Assembly: GCA_035288045.1 (NCBI GenBank)
Contig: DATEBA010000037.1
Span: forward strand, 1-28,801
DNA: 28,801 nucleotides
DNA from: DATEBA01 sp035288045
Lineage (GTDB): Bacteria > Actinomycetota > UBA4738 > HRBIN12
Direction: 5' to 3'
Position 1 is the stretch's first letter. Every line of letters begins with the position of its first letter. The translations under genes were made by a program, and so were the position numbers. Under the pieces are notes generated by a model. That model was not told the origin of the DNA, did not search any database, and worked only from the letters and a program-made list of their open reading frames with translations. This document shows, piece after piece, positions 7,178 through 14,767 of the stretch.

Positions 7178-9133
7178 GTGACCGAGGGACGCGCCGGCCT
7201 GCGGCTGAAGGTCCTGGCAGTGCTGGTCGTCGCGATGTTCGCGGCGCTCACGACCCGCCTTTGGTACCTGCAGGTGCTCGCCGTGGATCGCGCACGAGAC
7301 GCCGCCTCTCGAAATATGCTTCGGTTCGTCTCGGTTCCCGCGCCCCGGGGCCGGATCCTCGACCGGAACGGCGAGGAGCTCGTCCTCAACAGATTGAGCC
7401 TTCAGGTCACGGTGAACCGCGAGCAGCTCGGCGGCCGGGGCGAGGGGGTCGTGTACCGGCTCGCGCGTCTGCTCGGGATGCCCGTGGAGGAACTGCTTCA
7501 GCAGCTCGATACGGATCTCTACTACTCGTACCAGCCCGTGCCCGTGGCCACCGACGTGTCGCGTCGCGTCGCCTTCTTCCTCGCGGAGCACCGCGAGCGG
7601 TTCCCGGGCGTCGAGACTGCCGAGGTTGCGGTGCGTAGGTACCCGTACGGCAAGCTCGCGGCCCACATCGTCGGGTACGTCGGGCCCATCTCCGATAAAC
7701 AGGTCGACCTGCCCACCTACGAGGACTACGAGCAGACCGACATCGTGGGGCAGGCCGGCGTGGAGTCGGTCTACGAGCAGGCGTTGCAGGGAACGAAGGG
7801 TATCGACAAGTTCCGCGTGAATGCCGCCGGGGAGAACCTCGGCGAGATCGGCTCGGGACAACCCTACGTCCCGGGCGACGACCTCTACCTCTCGATCGAC
7901 CTCGACGTCCAGCGGCTCGCCGAGGAGAGCCTCCTGCTCGGGATGAAGGCCTCGCGCCTCGTGTTCGACCAGGCCCTCGGGCGGTACCTCAAAGCGAACG
8001 CAGGGGCGGTCGTCGTGCTCGACCCCGACAACGGACAGGTCTTCGCGATGGCGTCGCGACCCGCATACGACCCCAAGCTATTCGTCCACGGCTTCACCGA
8101 GCGGGAGTACCACAGGCGGTTCGAGCGGCCGAAGACCGGTCTTCCACTGCTCAATCGCGCGATCCAAGGCTCCTATCCGCCGGGCTCGACCTACAAGCCC
8201 TTCATCGCCGTATCCGCGATGCACCGGGCCCTCCGGTCCCGGTCCGGCAGCTACGACTGCCCGTCGTCCTGGATAGTCCCGGGCGACCCGCTCGAGAACG
8301 TGTGGCACAACTGGAGCAGGTTCGACCAGCTACCGATGACGATGGCACGCGCGTTGGTGGAGTCGTGTGACACGGTCTTCTACCCGATCGGCTACGACTA
8401 CTGGGACATCTACTACCCGCCCCCCAACCTCGACGGCGTCGAGGGGAACGACGACCAGCCGCCCAGGGAGCCGCTGCAGCGCGATCTCACTACCTTCGGG
8501 TTCGGGCGCGACACCGGCGTCGATCTCCCGGCCGAGCACGCCGGCCGCGTGCCCACGTCGGCGTGGAAGCAGCAGATCCACGAGCAGTACCCCGACGCGT
8601 TCCCGGACGGTAAGTGGTATCCGGGCGATTTCGTGAACATGTCGATCGGCCAGGGTGACACGCTCGTGACGCCGTTGCAGATCGCCGCGGCCTTCGGGGC
8701 GATCCACAACGGGGGGAAGTGGTGCGAGCCGCACGTGGGCCTCAGGATCGAGCCCGCGGGAGGCGGGAGCGCGGAGCGCATCGATCCGCATTGCAGGGAT
8801 CTGCCTTTCTCGGTGCCGCAGATCAACTACGTCCGAGATGCGCTCGCCGGGGTGGTCCGCGAAGGGACCGCGGCTGCGGCGTTCGCAGGGTTCCCATTCG
8901 GCAGGGTCTCGGTGGCCGGCAAGACCGGAACCGCCGAAGTCAAACCGAAGCAGGACTACTCGTGGTTCGCCGCCGTCGCGGAGGCGGACGGAGTGGACTA
9001 CGTGATCGTTGCGCTCGTCGAGCAGGGGGGACACGGGTCGACCACCGCCGCGCCGATTGTCCGGCGTGTCATCGAGGGCCTCTACGGCCTGTCGATCGCC
9101 GGGTTCCCGGCCGAGGTGGAGGGGACCGACTGA
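7178..9133 (+). CDS. mrdA: Peptidoglycan D,D-transpeptidase, PBP2 family
   Basis: Class B penicillin-binding protein that cross-links new lateral peptidoglycan with RodA. It has a short cytoplasmic tail, one membrane anchor at about 10-27, the pedestal domain opening with PRGRILDRNG (57-66), and a transpeptidase domain with Ser337-x-x-Lys340 (STYK), Ser396-Cys-Asp398 and Lys582-Thr-Gly584 (KTGTAE). All catalytic motifs are intact. Its 651 residues are normal for PBP2. GTG at 7178 lies 7 bp after the mreD stop, and its own stop overlaps the rodA start as TGATG. Pairing with rodA in the mre operon distinguishes it from the divisome FtsI. Confidence 0.95.
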   Translation: MTEGRAGLRLKVLAVLVVAMFAALTTRLWYLQVLAVDRARDAASRNMLRFVSVPAPRGRILDRNGEELVLNRLSLQVTVNREQLGGRGEGVVYRLARLLGMPVEELLQQLDTDLYYSYQPVPVATDVSRRVAFFLAEHRERFPGVETAEVAVRRYPYGKLAAHIVGYVGPISDKQVDLPTYEDYEQTDIVGQAGVESVYEQALQGTKGIDKFRVNAAGENLGEIGSGQPYVPGDDLYLSIDLDVQRLAEESLLLGMKASRLVFDQALGRYLKANAGAVVVLDPDNGQVFAMASRPAYDPKLFVHGFTEREYHRRFERPKTGLPLLNRAIQGSYPPGSTYKPFIAVSAMHRALRSRSGSYDCPSSWIVPGDPLENVWHNWSRFDQLPMTMARALVESCDTVFYPIGYDYWDIYYPPPNLDGVEGNDDQPPREPLQRDLTTFGFGRDTGVDLPAEHAGRVPTSAWKQQIHEQYPDAFPDGKWYPGDFVNMSIGQGDTLVTPLQIAAAFGAIHNGGKWCEPHVGLRIEPAGGGSAERIDPHCRDLPFSVPQINYVRDALAGVVREGTAAAAFAGFPFGRVSVAGKTGTAEVKPKQDYSWFAAVAEADGVDYVIVALVEQGGHGSTTAAPIVRRVIEGLYGLSIAGFPAEVEGTD

Positions 9134-10272
9134 TGGACCTGGTTGCCGGGCGAGTGTGGGTGCCGGAGCGAAGGCCGATCCGGCACGTCGACGGGCTCCT
9201 GCTCGTCACGATGCTCGCGCTCGCGACGATCGGACTGTTCATGGTTTACTCCGCGACCCACACGTCGCTCGAGACGCTCCGCCTCGATCCCGGGACGTAC
9301 CTGAAGCGGCAGGTGACGTGGGTGGCGCTCGGCACGGTGCTGATGCTGCTCACCGCGACCTTCGACTACCGCTTCGTGAAGGTGTACGCGGGCCTCGCCT
9401 ACGCGGCGCTGCTGGTGGCCCTGGCGCTCGTTCAGACCCCGCTCGGGACCACCGTGAAGGGGTCCCAGCGATGGTTCGAGCTGGCCGGGTTCCAGCTCAC
9501 CCCCTCGGAGTTCATGAAGATCGGTTTGATAGGCCTGCTCGCGGCGGTCCTCTCGGAGCTTAGGTCGAAGGAGCCGTCGCTCTCCGACGTGTTCCGGGTG
9601 ACGGTGATCGCGACCATCCCGATCGTGCTCGTGTTCCTCCAACCCGACGTCGGTACCTCGATGGTGCTCGCCGCGATCCTTGTCGGGGTCCTGGTCGTGG
9701 CCGGAGCACGTGCGCGTCACCTCGGCGTGCTCGCGCTCGCGGCGATCGTGCTGCTGTTAGGCGCGTTCCAGCTGGGGGTCGTACGCGACTACCAGATCAC
9801 GCGGCTCACCGCGGTGTTCGACCCCGAGAACGCCCCCGAATGGGCCACCTACAACCGCGAACAGGCCGAGATCGCCGTGGGCTCGGGCGGAGTCCTTGGA
9901 CGGGGATACCTCAAGGGGCCGCAGACTAACCTCGACTACGTCCCCGAGCAGCACACCGACTTCGTGTTCACCGTCGTGGGCGAGGAGTTCGGCTTCGTGG
10001 GCTCGATGATGGTCCTGCTCCTGTTCGGTGTGCTCCTGTGGCGTGGTGTACGCATCGCTCTCCTGTCGAAGGATCCGTTCGGCGCGTACGTCGCTGCGGG
10101 TGTCGTGTCGATGCTCGCGATCCAGGTGTTCGTGAACGTAGGGATGGTGATCGGGATCATGCCGATCACGGGGATCCCGTTGCCGTTCGTGTCCTACGGA
10201 GGGAGCTCGTTCCTCGCGAACTCGCTGGCGGTAGGGCTGCTCTTGAACGTGCACATGCGCCGGTTCAAGTAG
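9133..10272 (+). CDS. rodA: Peptidoglycan glycosyltransferase RodA (SEDS family)
   Basis: Polytopic SEDS polymerase that builds glycan strands from lipid II during elongation, acting with PBP2. The ATG at 9133 overlaps the mrdA stop (TGATG) and is preceded by GGAGGGG; the longer open frame to 8719 is a shadow of mrdA. The 379-residue product has about ten hydrophobic helices and recognised SEDS signatures: QPDVGTSMVL, the segment around YVPEQHTDFVFTVVGEEFG with the key Glu/Asp residues, and the C-terminal TGIPLPFVSYGGSS. It is the last gene of the mre operon and ends six bases before the convergent stop of the receiver-kinase gene. Confidence 0.96.
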   Translation: MDLVAGRVWVPERRPIRHVDGLLLVTMLALATIGLFMVYSATHTSLETLRLDPGTYLKRQVTWVALGTVLMLLTATFDYRFVKVYAGLAYAALLVALALVQTPLGTTVKGSQRWFELAGFQLTPSEFMKIGLIGLLAAVLSELRSKEPSLSDVFRVTVIATIPIVLVFLQPDVGTSMVLAAILVGVLVVAGARARHLGVLALAAIVLLLGAFQLGVVRDYQITRLTAVFDPENAPEWATYNREQAEIAVGSGGVLGRGYLKGPQTNLDYVPEQHTDFVFTVVGEEFGFVGSMMVLLLFGVLLWRGVRIALLSKDPFGAYVAAGVVSMLAIQVFVNVGMVIGIMPITGIPLPFVSYGGSSFLANSLAVGLLLNVHMRRFK

Positions 10273-10278
10273 CGGGTC

Positions 10279-11445
10279 TCAGGACCAGGGGAGCATCCAG
10301 AGGAAGGTCGTTCCCTCCGGCCCGGTGCGCTCGAGGACGACGTCCCCGTCCATCGCGCGGGCGGCGGCCCTTGCGACAGAGAGCCCGAGCCCGACTCCCC
10401 CGTGCGTCCGGACGTTCAGAGGCTCGCCCTGCTCCAGCGGCTCGAAGATCCGCTCCCGCAGATCGCCCGGGATCCCGGGGCCACGGTCGCTGATGCGCAC
10501 CTCGACACCGCCACCGTTCCTGGAGATCGCGACCGTCACGGGCTCGCCCTCGCCGGAGAAGCGCAGGGCGTTGTCGACCAGCTCCTCGAGCACCCGCCGG
10601 GCGACCGTCGGGCTCACCTCGACGTCTGGGACGCGGGGGTCCGCCTCGACGAGCACCCGGCCCGAGTCCGCTCCGACCTCGGCCGCGATCGCGGCAAGGT
10701 CGACCGCCTCTGTGAGTCCCGCGGCGGTGGTCACCTCGAGCCGCTCGACGAGGCGCGCGAGGCTCGTCGCCCGCGCGACGAGGCGCGAGAGCAGCTCGTC
10801 TCGCTCGTCGCTCGACGGAGTCCCCTTGGAGAGGATTTGAGCCATGCCCAGGATGACGGTGACGGGTGTGCGGAGCTCGTGCCCGAGCCTCGCGACCATC
10901 TCGTGACGTCGCGTCGCCCGCTCGACGAGCGCATCGTTCGCCTGCTCGAGCTCCCAGGCGCGTCTGCGTTCTCGAGCGAGAGCCTCGGTGAGCTCCTCGA
11001 TCACGCTGGGAGTGACCGCGGGCGAGATCACGGCTCCTCCGTGGACGGCCTCCAACACGGCGTCGAGGATCTGCTGCCCGTCGGAGTCCTTCAGCACGTA
11101 GCCCGACGCGCCGGCGACCAGCATGTCTCTGACGACGTCCTGATCCTCATGACCGGTCAAGGCGACGACGCCCACTGTGGGGTGGCGCTGCTTCAGCTGT
11201 CTCGTCGTCTCTATGCCGTCCATCGAGGGCATCCGCACGTCCATCAGCACCACGTCGGGCCGAAGCTCGGGGACGAGGTCGAGGGCCCTGAGGCCGCAAT
11301 CCGCCTCTCCGACGACGACCATCTCGTCGGTCGCGAGGAGCGCGAGGAGCGACTCGCGGAACCCCGCGTTGTCGTCGACCACCAGGACCCGGACCGGGCG
11401 GGCGGAGCCATCCTCTCGCTGGCGGGCTGGGGAAGGGGCCTGCAT
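10279..11445 (-). CDS. Receiver-histidine kinase fusion (NarL-type REC + HisKA + HATPase)
   Basis: A soluble 388-residue signalling protein. The receiver occupies about 17-140 with acidic pocket Asp24/Asp25, phospho-acceptor Asp69 (LMDVRMP), and the GYVLKD and GGAVISPAVT linker typical of NarL/FixJ regulators. Instead of a helix-turn-helix, a coiled linker (150-180) leads to HisKA with His189 (RLGHELRTP). A HATPase then follows with N box (ELVDNALRFS), G1 (ISDRGPGIPG) and G2 (GVGLGLSVA). There is no membrane segment or sensor domain. The ATG start is at 11445. It converges on rodA with a six-base gap and diverges from rng. Partners and input are unknown: it may receive a phosphate from another kinase and relay or modulate it. 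Confidence 0.85.
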   Translation of the reverse strand: MQAPSPARQREDGSARPVRVLVVDDNAGFRESLLALLATDEMVVVGEADCGLRALDLVPELRPDVVLMDVRMPSMDGIETTRQLKQRHPTVGVVALTGHEDQDVVRDMLVAGASGYVLKDSDGQQILDAVLEAVHGGAVISPAVTPSVIEELTEALARERRRAWELEQANDALVERATRRHEMVARLGHELRTPVTVILGMAQILSKGTPSSDERDELLSRLVARATSLARLVERLEVTTAAGLTEAVDLAAIAAEVGADSGRVLVEADPRVPDVEVSPTVARRVLEELVDNALRFSGEGEPVTVAISRNGGGVEVRISDRGPGIPGDLRERIFEPLEQGEPLNVRTHGGVGLGLSVARAAARAMDGDVVLERTGPEGTTFLWMLPWS

Positions 11446-11865
11446 GAGGTGCAGTGTCCCCAGGTCGCCCGCCGCCCGGTATCCGACAAGCTCCCGTTTC
11501 CCGAGTCACCCGGGTTCGGATTGCAGTAGTCATTCCTCTGTAGCCTTACGGCGAAACCGGCGGGATTGAGAGTCGCCCCTGCTATGCTCGATCCAGGTGT
11601 GCTCGCCAGGCCCCGCGCGAAGGGTGCGGAGGCGAGGCGAGAGACGAGGTGGTGCAGGGCTCCTTTCGCCGGCCCCATGAAGGTGTGCCGCGGCAGCGAG
11701 CCGGCGCCGGAAGGACGTTACGCGTGCGCGACTACGCGCGCGGGGCGAGGGTCGGGATCAGGGCCCACCGCCCGCGCATGCCGCATCGCTCCCGCCGAGG
11801 TCACCGCATCGCGTGCCCTCCGGCCCTCCTGCGACGCTTCCTCGTCGGCAACGAAGGGAGATCGC
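11446..11865. other. Intergenic region and probable long leader of rng
   Basis: These 420 bases separate the divergent receiver-kinase gene and rng. The rng frame stays open back to 11566 but shows no family similarity there, and the good ribosome binding site is only at 11854-11860, so most of the stretch is taken to be 5' untranslated. It contains possible hairpins: CTCGCC/GGCGAG enclosing CCGC/GCGG at about 11599-11634, and GCGTGCG/CGCGCGC at 11722-11741. Long leaders that mediate autoregulation are known for E. coli rne; whether this one does the same is not shown. Confidence 0.4.
11580..11588 (+). promoter_or_regulatory. Candidate extended -10 element for rng
   Basis: TGCTATGCT fits an extended -10 (TGnTATnnT). 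No clear -35 hexamer is seen at the proper distance. Transcription from here would give a leader of roughly 270 bases before the rng start at 11866. Confidence 0.3.
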
Positions 11866-13665
11866 ATGAGCGAAGAGACCGACCTGGCGGTCGAGTCCGG
11901 TCCTCCTGAGGCCGCGGCCTCGGGCGATGCGTCTGCGCCGAAGCCACGACGGCGTCGTCGGGGCGGGCGGGGCAGGGGCCGGGGCAAGTCCGCCGGTGTG
12001 AAGGAGGCGAGCGGAGGCTCCGAGGAGGGCGCAGAACCTCCCGAGCAGCCGGATACGGGCCCCGCGAGTGAAGCAGAGGCCGAGGAAGCCGGTCCTAAGG
12101 CCTCGCCGGCCCCCCGCCGGCGCCGTTCGCGGAGCCGCTCACGCTCGAAGCCTGCCTCCAGGGCGGAAGCCGGCGAGGAAGAGGCCTTGCCGGCAACGGC
12201 CGAAGGGCCGGCTGCCGACGGCACGGACGTCTCCCTCGACGACCCGCCCAAGGCCACGCGCAGACGCCGCCGCCGCACCTCGGCCAAGCCGGCCGAGCCG
12301 CCGGAGGTAGGACCTGCCGCGCCCGAGTCCGTCGCCGGGCCGACGCGCCTCCGCCGGGCCCGCGCTCGCACGACGCCCGGCACCCGACGCCGGCGCGAGA
12401 CGCCGATAGCAGTCCCCCGGGTTACCGACAAACTCATGGTCATCACCGAGCACGGGGAGCGGGACCAGATCGCGGTCCTCGAGGATCGAGACCTCGTCCA
12501 GCACTTCGTGACCCGCGTCGGGGCGAGGTCGATGGTCGGCAACGTCTACCTCGGTCGCGTGCAGAACGTCCTGCCCGGCATGGAGGCGGCGTTCGTCGAC
12601 CTCGGTCGGGGGAGGAACGCGGTCCTCTACGCGGGCGAGGTCAACTACTCCCCCGAGGACCTCGAGGGGACTCCGCCACGGATCGAGCAGGTCCTGAAGG
12701 GCGGGCAGGCGGTTCTCGTTCAGGTGACAAAGGACCCGATGGGGGGCAAGGGCGCGCGGCTCACCGCCCAGATCAGCATGCCCGGCCGCTACCTAGTGCT
12801 CGTGCCGAACGCGAACGTGTTCGGCATCAGCCGCCGGCTCCCTGATGCCGAGCGCCGGCGCCTGAAGGCCATCGTCAAGAAGGCGAAGCCCGACGAGCAC
12901 GGCCTGATCGTCCGGACGGCCGCCGAGGGGGCATCCGAGGAGGCTATCGCGGCGGACCTCGCTCGGCTCATCGCCGAGTGGGAGTCGATCGAGAAGCGCT
13001 CCAAGCGGGCGAAGGCGCCCTCGCTCCTGTACGAGGAGCCCGAGCTCACGGTCCGGGTCGTCCGCGACCTCTTCAACGACGAGGAGTTCCGGGAGCTCGT
13101 CACCGACTCCCCGCGGGTCCACGAGACGGTCAGGGGGTATCTACGGGAGGTCGCGCCCGATCTTGCCGACAAGGTCACCCTCCACGAGGGCAAGCTCCCG
13201 GTGTTCGAGGAGTACCACGTGGTCGAGCAGATCCACAAGGCGCTCGACCGCAAGGTGTGGCTGCCCTCAGGCGGCTACCTGATCATCGAGCGGACCGAGG
13301 CCATGACGGTTATCGACGTGAACACCGGCAAGAGCGTCGGCAAGACGAACCTGGAGGCGACCGTTGTCGGCACGAACCTCGAAGGTGCGAAGGAGGTAGC
13401 CCGCCAGCTGCGTCTGCGCGACATCGGCGGGATCATCATCATCGACTTCATCGATATGCTCCTGGAGCAGAACAAGAAGAAGGTGGTGGACACCCTTAAG
13501 GAGGCGCTCGCGCACGACAAGACGCGGTCCCAGGTGTTCGAGATCGGCCCGCTGGGCCTGCTCGAGGTGACGCGGAAGCGAGTCTCGGGAGGCCTGCTGG
13601 AGTCCTTCTCCGAGACCTGCCCGCAGTGCGAGGGACGCGGGTTCCTAATCAACTACGAGCGCTAA
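11866..13665 (+). CDS. rng: Ribonuclease E/G family endoribonuclease
   Basis: Single-strand-specific endonuclease for mRNA decay and rRNA/tRNA processing. The 599 residues consist of a low-complexity, Arg/Pro/Ala-rich, probably disordered N-terminus (1-185) followed by the catalytic core. The core has an S1-type domain (around GNVYLGRVQNVLPGMEAAFV, 225-244), the two catalytic aspartates Asp484 (TVIDVNTGK) and Asp527 (IIIIDFIDM), and the zinc-link cysteines Cys585/Cys588 (CPQCEGRG). It ends shortly after the zinc link, so the disordered arm is N-terminal rather than C-terminal as in E. coli RNase E. The start at ATG 11866 is supported by GAAGGGAG. The rplU start follows after 13 bases, a common rng-rplU-rpmA arrangement. 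Confidence 0.94.
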   Translation: MSEETDLAVESGPPEAAASGDASAPKPRRRRRGGRGRGRGKSAGVKEASGGSEEGAEPPEQPDTGPASEAEAEEAGPKASPAPRRRRSRSRSRSKPASRAEAGEEEALPATAEGPAADGTDVSLDDPPKATRRRRRRTSAKPAEPPEVGPAAPESVAGPTRLRRARARTTPGTRRRRETPIAVPRVTDKLMVITEHGERDQIAVLEDRDLVQHFVTRVGARSMVGNVYLGRVQNVLPGMEAAFVDLGRGRNAVLYAGEVNYSPEDLEGTPPRIEQVLKGGQAVLVQVTKDPMGGKGARLTAQISMPGRYLVLVPNANVFGISRRLPDAERRRLKAIVKKAKPDEHGLIVRTAAEGASEEAIAADLARLIAEWESIEKRSKRAKAPSLLYEEPELTVRVVRDLFNDEEFRELVTDSPRVHETVRGYLREVAPDLADKVTLHEGKLPVFEEYHVVEQIHKALDRKVWLPSGGYLIIERTEAMTVIDVNTGKSVGKTNLEATVVGTNLEGAKEVARQLRLRDIGGIIIIDFIDMLLEQNKKKVVDTLKEALAHDKTRSQVFEIGPLGLLEVTRKRVSGGLLESFSETCPQCEGRGFLINYER

Positions 13666-13678
13666 CCTGGGAGGATCC

Positions 13679-14071
13679 ATGTACGCGGTGATCAAGACGG
13701 GCGGCAAGCAGCAGAAGGTGAAGCCGGGCGACGTGATCGAGGTCGAAAGGATCGTCCACGAGGGAGACGTTGTTTCCTTCCCGCCCCTATTGGTTGTGGA
13801 CGAGGACGGCGAGACCCACTACGGCAAGGAGATCGAGAAGGCCGTGGTCACTGCCGAGCCACTCGGCGAGAAGAAGGGCGACAAGGTGAAGGTCTTCACC
13901 TACCGCCCGAAGACCGGTTACCAGCGCCGCGGCGGCCACCGCCAGACCTACACGCTCCTGGAGATAAAGGAGATCTCGCTCGGTGCCGTGAAGAAGGCCG
14001 CCGCGAGGAAGACGGCTGGGGCCGAGTCAGAGGTGGCGGAGGAGGCTCCGGCGGAGGGGGTCTCCGAGTAG
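13679..14071 (+). CDS. rplU: 50S ribosomal protein L21
   Basis: Component of the large ribosomal subunit. The first ~100 residues carry the whole family pattern: MYAVIKTGGKQ at the start, VKVFTYRPKTGYQRRGGHRQ and YTLLEIKEI near the end. The 130-residue protein has an extra acidic, Ala-rich tail of about 28 residues, as seen in other actinobacterial L21 proteins. A strong GGGAGGA ribosome binding site lies three bases before the ATG. It is followed 25 bp later by rpmA. Confidence 0.97.
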   Translation: MYAVIKTGGKQQKVKPGDVIEVERIVHEGDVVSFPPLLVVDEDGETHYGKEIEKAVVTAEPLGEKKGDKVKVFTYRPKTGYQRRGGHRQTYTLLEIKEISLGAVKKAAARKTAGAESEVAEEAPAEGVSE

Positions 14072-14096
14072 GGCGTTTGGTACGCTCGGACGCGCC

Positions 14097-14351
14097 ATGG
14101 CACACAAGAAGGGTGGAGGTTCCTCCAGGAACGGCCGGGACTCCGAGTCCAAGCGGCTCGGCGTGAAGGCCTTCGGCGGGCAGGTCGTGTCCGCGGGCTC
14201 CGTCATCGTGCGCCAGCGCGGCACGAGGATCCATCCGGGACAGGGTGTGGGCAAGGGCGGGGACGACACGCTCTTCGCGCTCGTCTCCGGCGAGGTTCGC
14301 TTCCACTCCTCGCGCAGACGGCGCTTCGCCTCAATCGTCTCGCAGGCCTAG
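14097..14351 (+). CDS. rpmA: 50S ribosomal protein L27
   Basis: Large-subunit protein whose N-terminus reaches the peptidyl-transferase centre. The 84 residues show the conserved MAHKKGGGSSRNGRDSESKR start and the VIVRQRGTRIHPG and GKGGDDTLFA motifs. There is no N-terminal extension of the Firmicute type needing cleavage. Its TAG stop shares the palindrome CTAG (14348-14351) with the stop of the convergent gene on the other strand. Confidence 0.97.
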   Translation: MAHKKGGGSSRNGRDSESKRLGVKAFGGQVVSAGSVIVRQRGTRIHPGQGVGKGGDDTLFALVSGEVRFHSSRRRRFASIVSQA

Positions 14352-14719
14352 CCGCTCCGAGCGGCAAGGATCGCCCGAACCCAGCCCTTGATCTCTTCCC
14401 TGGTGTCGGCGCTCCGCGCGCCCAGGTAGGTGGCGTTCCTGCGCCGCTCCCTCCGCCTCGCACGGAAGCCCTCGGCGTCGAGCGGGGGCGGGGGGGCGAA
14501 GTACACGAGCAACCGGGACGGCAATCCCTCGCCGGCCAGCTCGAGCACGAGGACGGGGGAGCCGAGCACGCGCTTTGCCCCGGCGATCCGCGCCACCGGT
14601 ATTCGCTCGGAGGTTCCCTGGCCCTTGGCCGTCACCACGAGATCGGTTCCCTCTAGCGCCATCGTGCTCTCTACCTCCCTCGGAGAGCCGGCGCGGACCA
14701 CCCATACCTGGGCCTGCAT
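14348..14719 (-). CDS. Small protein of unknown function, possibly PH-like
   Basis: I do not recognise this 123-residue protein. From ATG 14719 it begins MQAQVWVVRAG and alternates hydrophobic strands (ALEGTDLVVTAKG, RIPVARIAGAKRVLG, PVLVLELAG, SRLLVYFAPPPPL) before a basic stretch (RARRRERRR) and a final amphipathic helix (EEIKGWVRAILAA). The strand-rich core with a terminal helix suggests a small pleckstrin-homology-like fold, which is only a guess. No signal peptide or membrane helix is seen. The open frame continues upstream to 14959 but that part overlaps obgE and is disregarded. It is convergent with rpmA and divergent from obgE. Confidence 0.6.
   Translation of the reverse strand: MQAQVWVVRAGSPREVESTMALEGTDLVVTAKGQGTSERIPVARIAGAKRVLGSPVLVLELAGEGLPSRLLVYFAPPPPLDAEGFRARRRERRRNATYLGARSADTREEIKGWVRAILAARSG
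14351..14365. terminator. Short hairpin between convergent rpmA and the 14348 gene
   Basis: GCCGCT-CCG-AGCGGC is a perfect six-base stem (seven if the loop is closed) immediately after the rpmA stop and inside the last codons of the opposing gene. No T-run follows on either strand, so it would be a weak or non-classical terminator at best. Confidence 0.3.
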
Positions 14720-14729
14720 GGGCTCAATC

Positions 14730-14760
14730 TTGACCCGCTCGGCCCGATTTCGACCACAAT
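14730..14760 (+). promoter_or_regulatory. Candidate promoter of obgE, implying leaderless start
   Basis: TTGACC at 14730-14735 is one mismatch from the -35 consensus, and CACAAT at 14755-14760 is a fair -10, with a 19-bp spacer. A start point near 14767 would make the ATG at 14768 the first codon of a leaderless transcript; leaderless genes are common in Actinomycetota. The spacer is longer than ideal. Confidence 0.35.
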
Positions 14761-14767
14761 GCCTCAC

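Noticed and set aside
8719..9132. Upstream extension of the rodA frame
   Set aside because: It overlaps the end of mrdA in another frame and is Arg/Gly-rich; ATG 9133 has a good ribosome site and begins at the proper N-terminus.
11566..11865. Extension of RNase E/G by 100 residues to an ATG at 11566
   Set aside because: The extra residues match nothing and the ribosome binding site is at 11854-11860 before ATG 11866.
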